This document shows, in pieces, positions 6,606 to 7,083 of a stretch of 7,083 bases of DNA. The notes under the pieces are model-generated. The model made no database searches, had not been told where the DNA came from, and saw only the letters and a list, made by a program, of their open reading frames with translations. The position numbers and the translations under genes are program-made. The DNA is from Betaproteobacteria bacterium. Lineage in GTDB: Bacteria > Pseudomonadota > Gammaproteobacteria > Burkholderiales > Ferrovaceae. Each line of letters starts with the position of its first letter. Position 1 is the first letter of the stretch. Location: assembly GCA_028870615.1 (NCBI GenBank), contig JAGWPH010000129.1, positions 1-7,083 on the forward strand. Reading direction: 5' to 3'.

Positions 6606-6824
6606 ATGGCCAAGGAAGATACGATCGAGATGCAGGGCGAAATTCTGGAAACCCTGCCTAACGCAACGTTTCGCGTGAAACTCGAAAACGATCATGTGGT
6701 GCTGGGACATATTTCCGGAAAGATGCGCATGCACTATATCCGGATTTTGCCGGGCGATAAGGTCACTGTGGAGCTTACGCCCTATGATCTGACCCGGTGT
6801 CGAATTACCTTCCGCGCCAAGTAA
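6606..6824 (+). CDS. infA: Translation initiation factor IF-1
   Basis: IF-1 binds the 30S A site and cooperates with IF-2 and IF-3 in initiation. The product is 72 residues, the exact family length, and is a single S1-like OB fold: [40 protein letters not shown] (residues 22-41), [20 protein letters not shown] and [11 protein letters not shown]. The ATG directly abuts the secY stop (TAAATG) with no gap. The nearest purine run (AAAGGG, 6585-6590) is 15 nt away, too far to act normally, so initiation may depend on reinitiation after secY. infA between secY and rpmJ without adk or map is a betaproteobacterial arrangement; E. coli keeps infA elsewhere. A second infA copy elsewhere in the genome would be common in this group but is not visible here. 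Confidence 0.97.
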   Translation: MAKEDTIEMQGEILETLPNATFRVKLENDHVVLGHISGKMRMHYIRILPGDKVTVELTPYDLTRCRITFRAK

Positions 6825-6847
6825 CGCGGATTGCTGGAGAGCTGAAA

Positions 6848-6961
6848 ATGAAAGTACAGGCATCTGTTAAGAAAGTTTGCCGCAAATGCAAGCTGGTGCG
6901 GCGCAAGGGTGTGTTGCGCGTGATTTGTGAAGACCCGCGCCACAAGCAACGCCAGGGCTAA
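6848..6961 (+). CDS. rpmJ: 50S ribosomal protein L36 (bL36), zinc-binding type
   Basis: A 37-residue basic protein, the smallest of the large subunit, bound to 23S rRNA near the base of the L7/L12 stalk. It reads [20 protein letters not shown] then [17 protein letters not shown]. The zinc ligands of the C-plus form are all present: Cys11, Cys14, Cys27 and His32. It is the 37-residue version, one shorter than E. coli L36. ATG 6848 has GGAG (6836-6839) 8 nt upstream. It follows infA by 23 nt and ends the spc operon; its stop codon lies in the loop of a hairpin that precedes rpsM. Confidence 0.97.
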   Translation: MKVQASVKKVCRKCKLVRRKGVLRVICEDPRHKQRQG

Positions 6962-6973
6962 GCCTGGGTTTTC
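6952..6973 (+). terminator. Possible weak terminator or attenuator after rpmJ
   Basis: CCAGG (6952-6956) can pair with CCTGG (6963-6967) across a 6-nt loop that contains the rpmJ stop codon, followed by G and then TTTTC (6969-6973). A rival pairing uses GGC/GCC (6956-6958 with 6962-6964). The stem is only 5 bp and starts inside rpmJ, so translating ribosomes would disrupt it. It could reduce read-through into the alpha operon rather than end transcription. Assignment is by eye only. Confidence 0.35.
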
Positions 6974-7010
6974 TATTAATCGTTAAACGCAACAGAAACC
7001 GAGGTCGTTT

Positions 7011-7083
7011 ATGGCTCGTATTGCTGGGGTCAACATCCCGAATCATCAACATGCTGAGATCGCACTGACTGCGATTTATGGTA
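7011..7083 (+). CDS. rpsM: 30S ribosomal protein S13 (uS13), N-terminal part
   Basis: The first 24 codons plus one base are present before the window ends. The peptide [20 protein letters not shown] continuing AIYG is the standard S13 N-terminus, where [10 protein letters not shown] is nearly invariant. S13 lies in the head of the small subunit and contacts L5 and tRNA. ATG 7011 has GAGGT (7001-7005) 5 nt upstream. The 49-nt gap to rpmJ contains the hairpin described above and no promoter I could support. It is the expected first gene of the alpha operon (rpsM, rpsK, rpsD, rpoA, rplQ), the rest of which is outside the window. Confidence 0.97.
   Translation, partial: MARIAGVNIPNHQHAEIALTAIYG

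Noticed and set aside
6974..6987. Promoter for rpsM with TATTAA (6974-6979) or GTTAAA (6982-6987) as -10 box
   Set aside because: Neither has a -35-like hexamer at 16-18 nt upstream; the positions there read GCCAGG and TAAGCC.
1..7083. CRISPR arrays, insertion sequences, tRNA or rRNA genes, attachment sites
   Set aside because: The window is almost entirely filled by syntenic ribosomal-protein-cluster genes and shows no repeat arrays, transposase-like frames or tRNA-like folds.

Overview
This window is a core ribosomal-protein and translocase locus: the 3' end of the S10 operon, the complete spc operon, and the first codons of the alpha (rpsM) operon, all on the + strand. The order is rpsC (3' end), rplP, rpmC, rpsQ, a 174-bp gap with a promoter, then rplN, rplX, rplE, rpsN, rpsH, rplF, rplR, rpsE, rpmD, rplO, secY, infA, rpmJ and rpsM (5' end).

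The organism is most likely a betaproteobacterium. infA lies between secY and rpmJ with no adk or map, S14 is the 101-residue zinc-free form, L36 is the short zinc-binding form, S3 has a long Ala/Pro/Lys tail ending in a KRVRK-type segment, and the proteins (L16, S17, SecY) read like betaproteobacterial family members. I cannot name the genus from sequence alone. GC is moderate over most of the window and clearly higher in the first ~220 bases.

Layout. Positions 1-1036 hold the distal S10-operon genes, packed with 2 nt, 4 nt and overlapping (ATGA) junctions. Positions 1037-1210 are the only sizeable non-coding stretch. It carries a good sigma70-type promoter (TTGCCT, 17 nt, TATATT) and a GC-rich leader able to form small hairpins, in the same place as the E. 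coli spc promoter. Positions 1211-6961 hold fourteen spc-operon genes with gaps of 0 to 29 nt. Most ribosome binding sites overlap the previous stop codon, as expected for translational coupling. Positions 6962-7010 separate rpmJ from rpsM and contain a short hairpin followed by a T run.

The genes supply large-subunit proteins (L16, L29, L14, L24, L5, L6, L18, L30, L15, L36), small-subunit proteins (S3, S17, S14, S8, S5, S13), initiation factor IF-1 and the SecY channel. Co-transcription balances subunit production and ties it to initiation and membrane-protein export.

I found no undescribed system. The points worth checking are an apparent ACG start codon for rplP, an abrupt drop in GC3 inside the 5' part of rplP (recombination or assembly chimera), a TTG start for secY, a minimal two-codon ORF bridging rplP and rpmC, and the structured spc leader.
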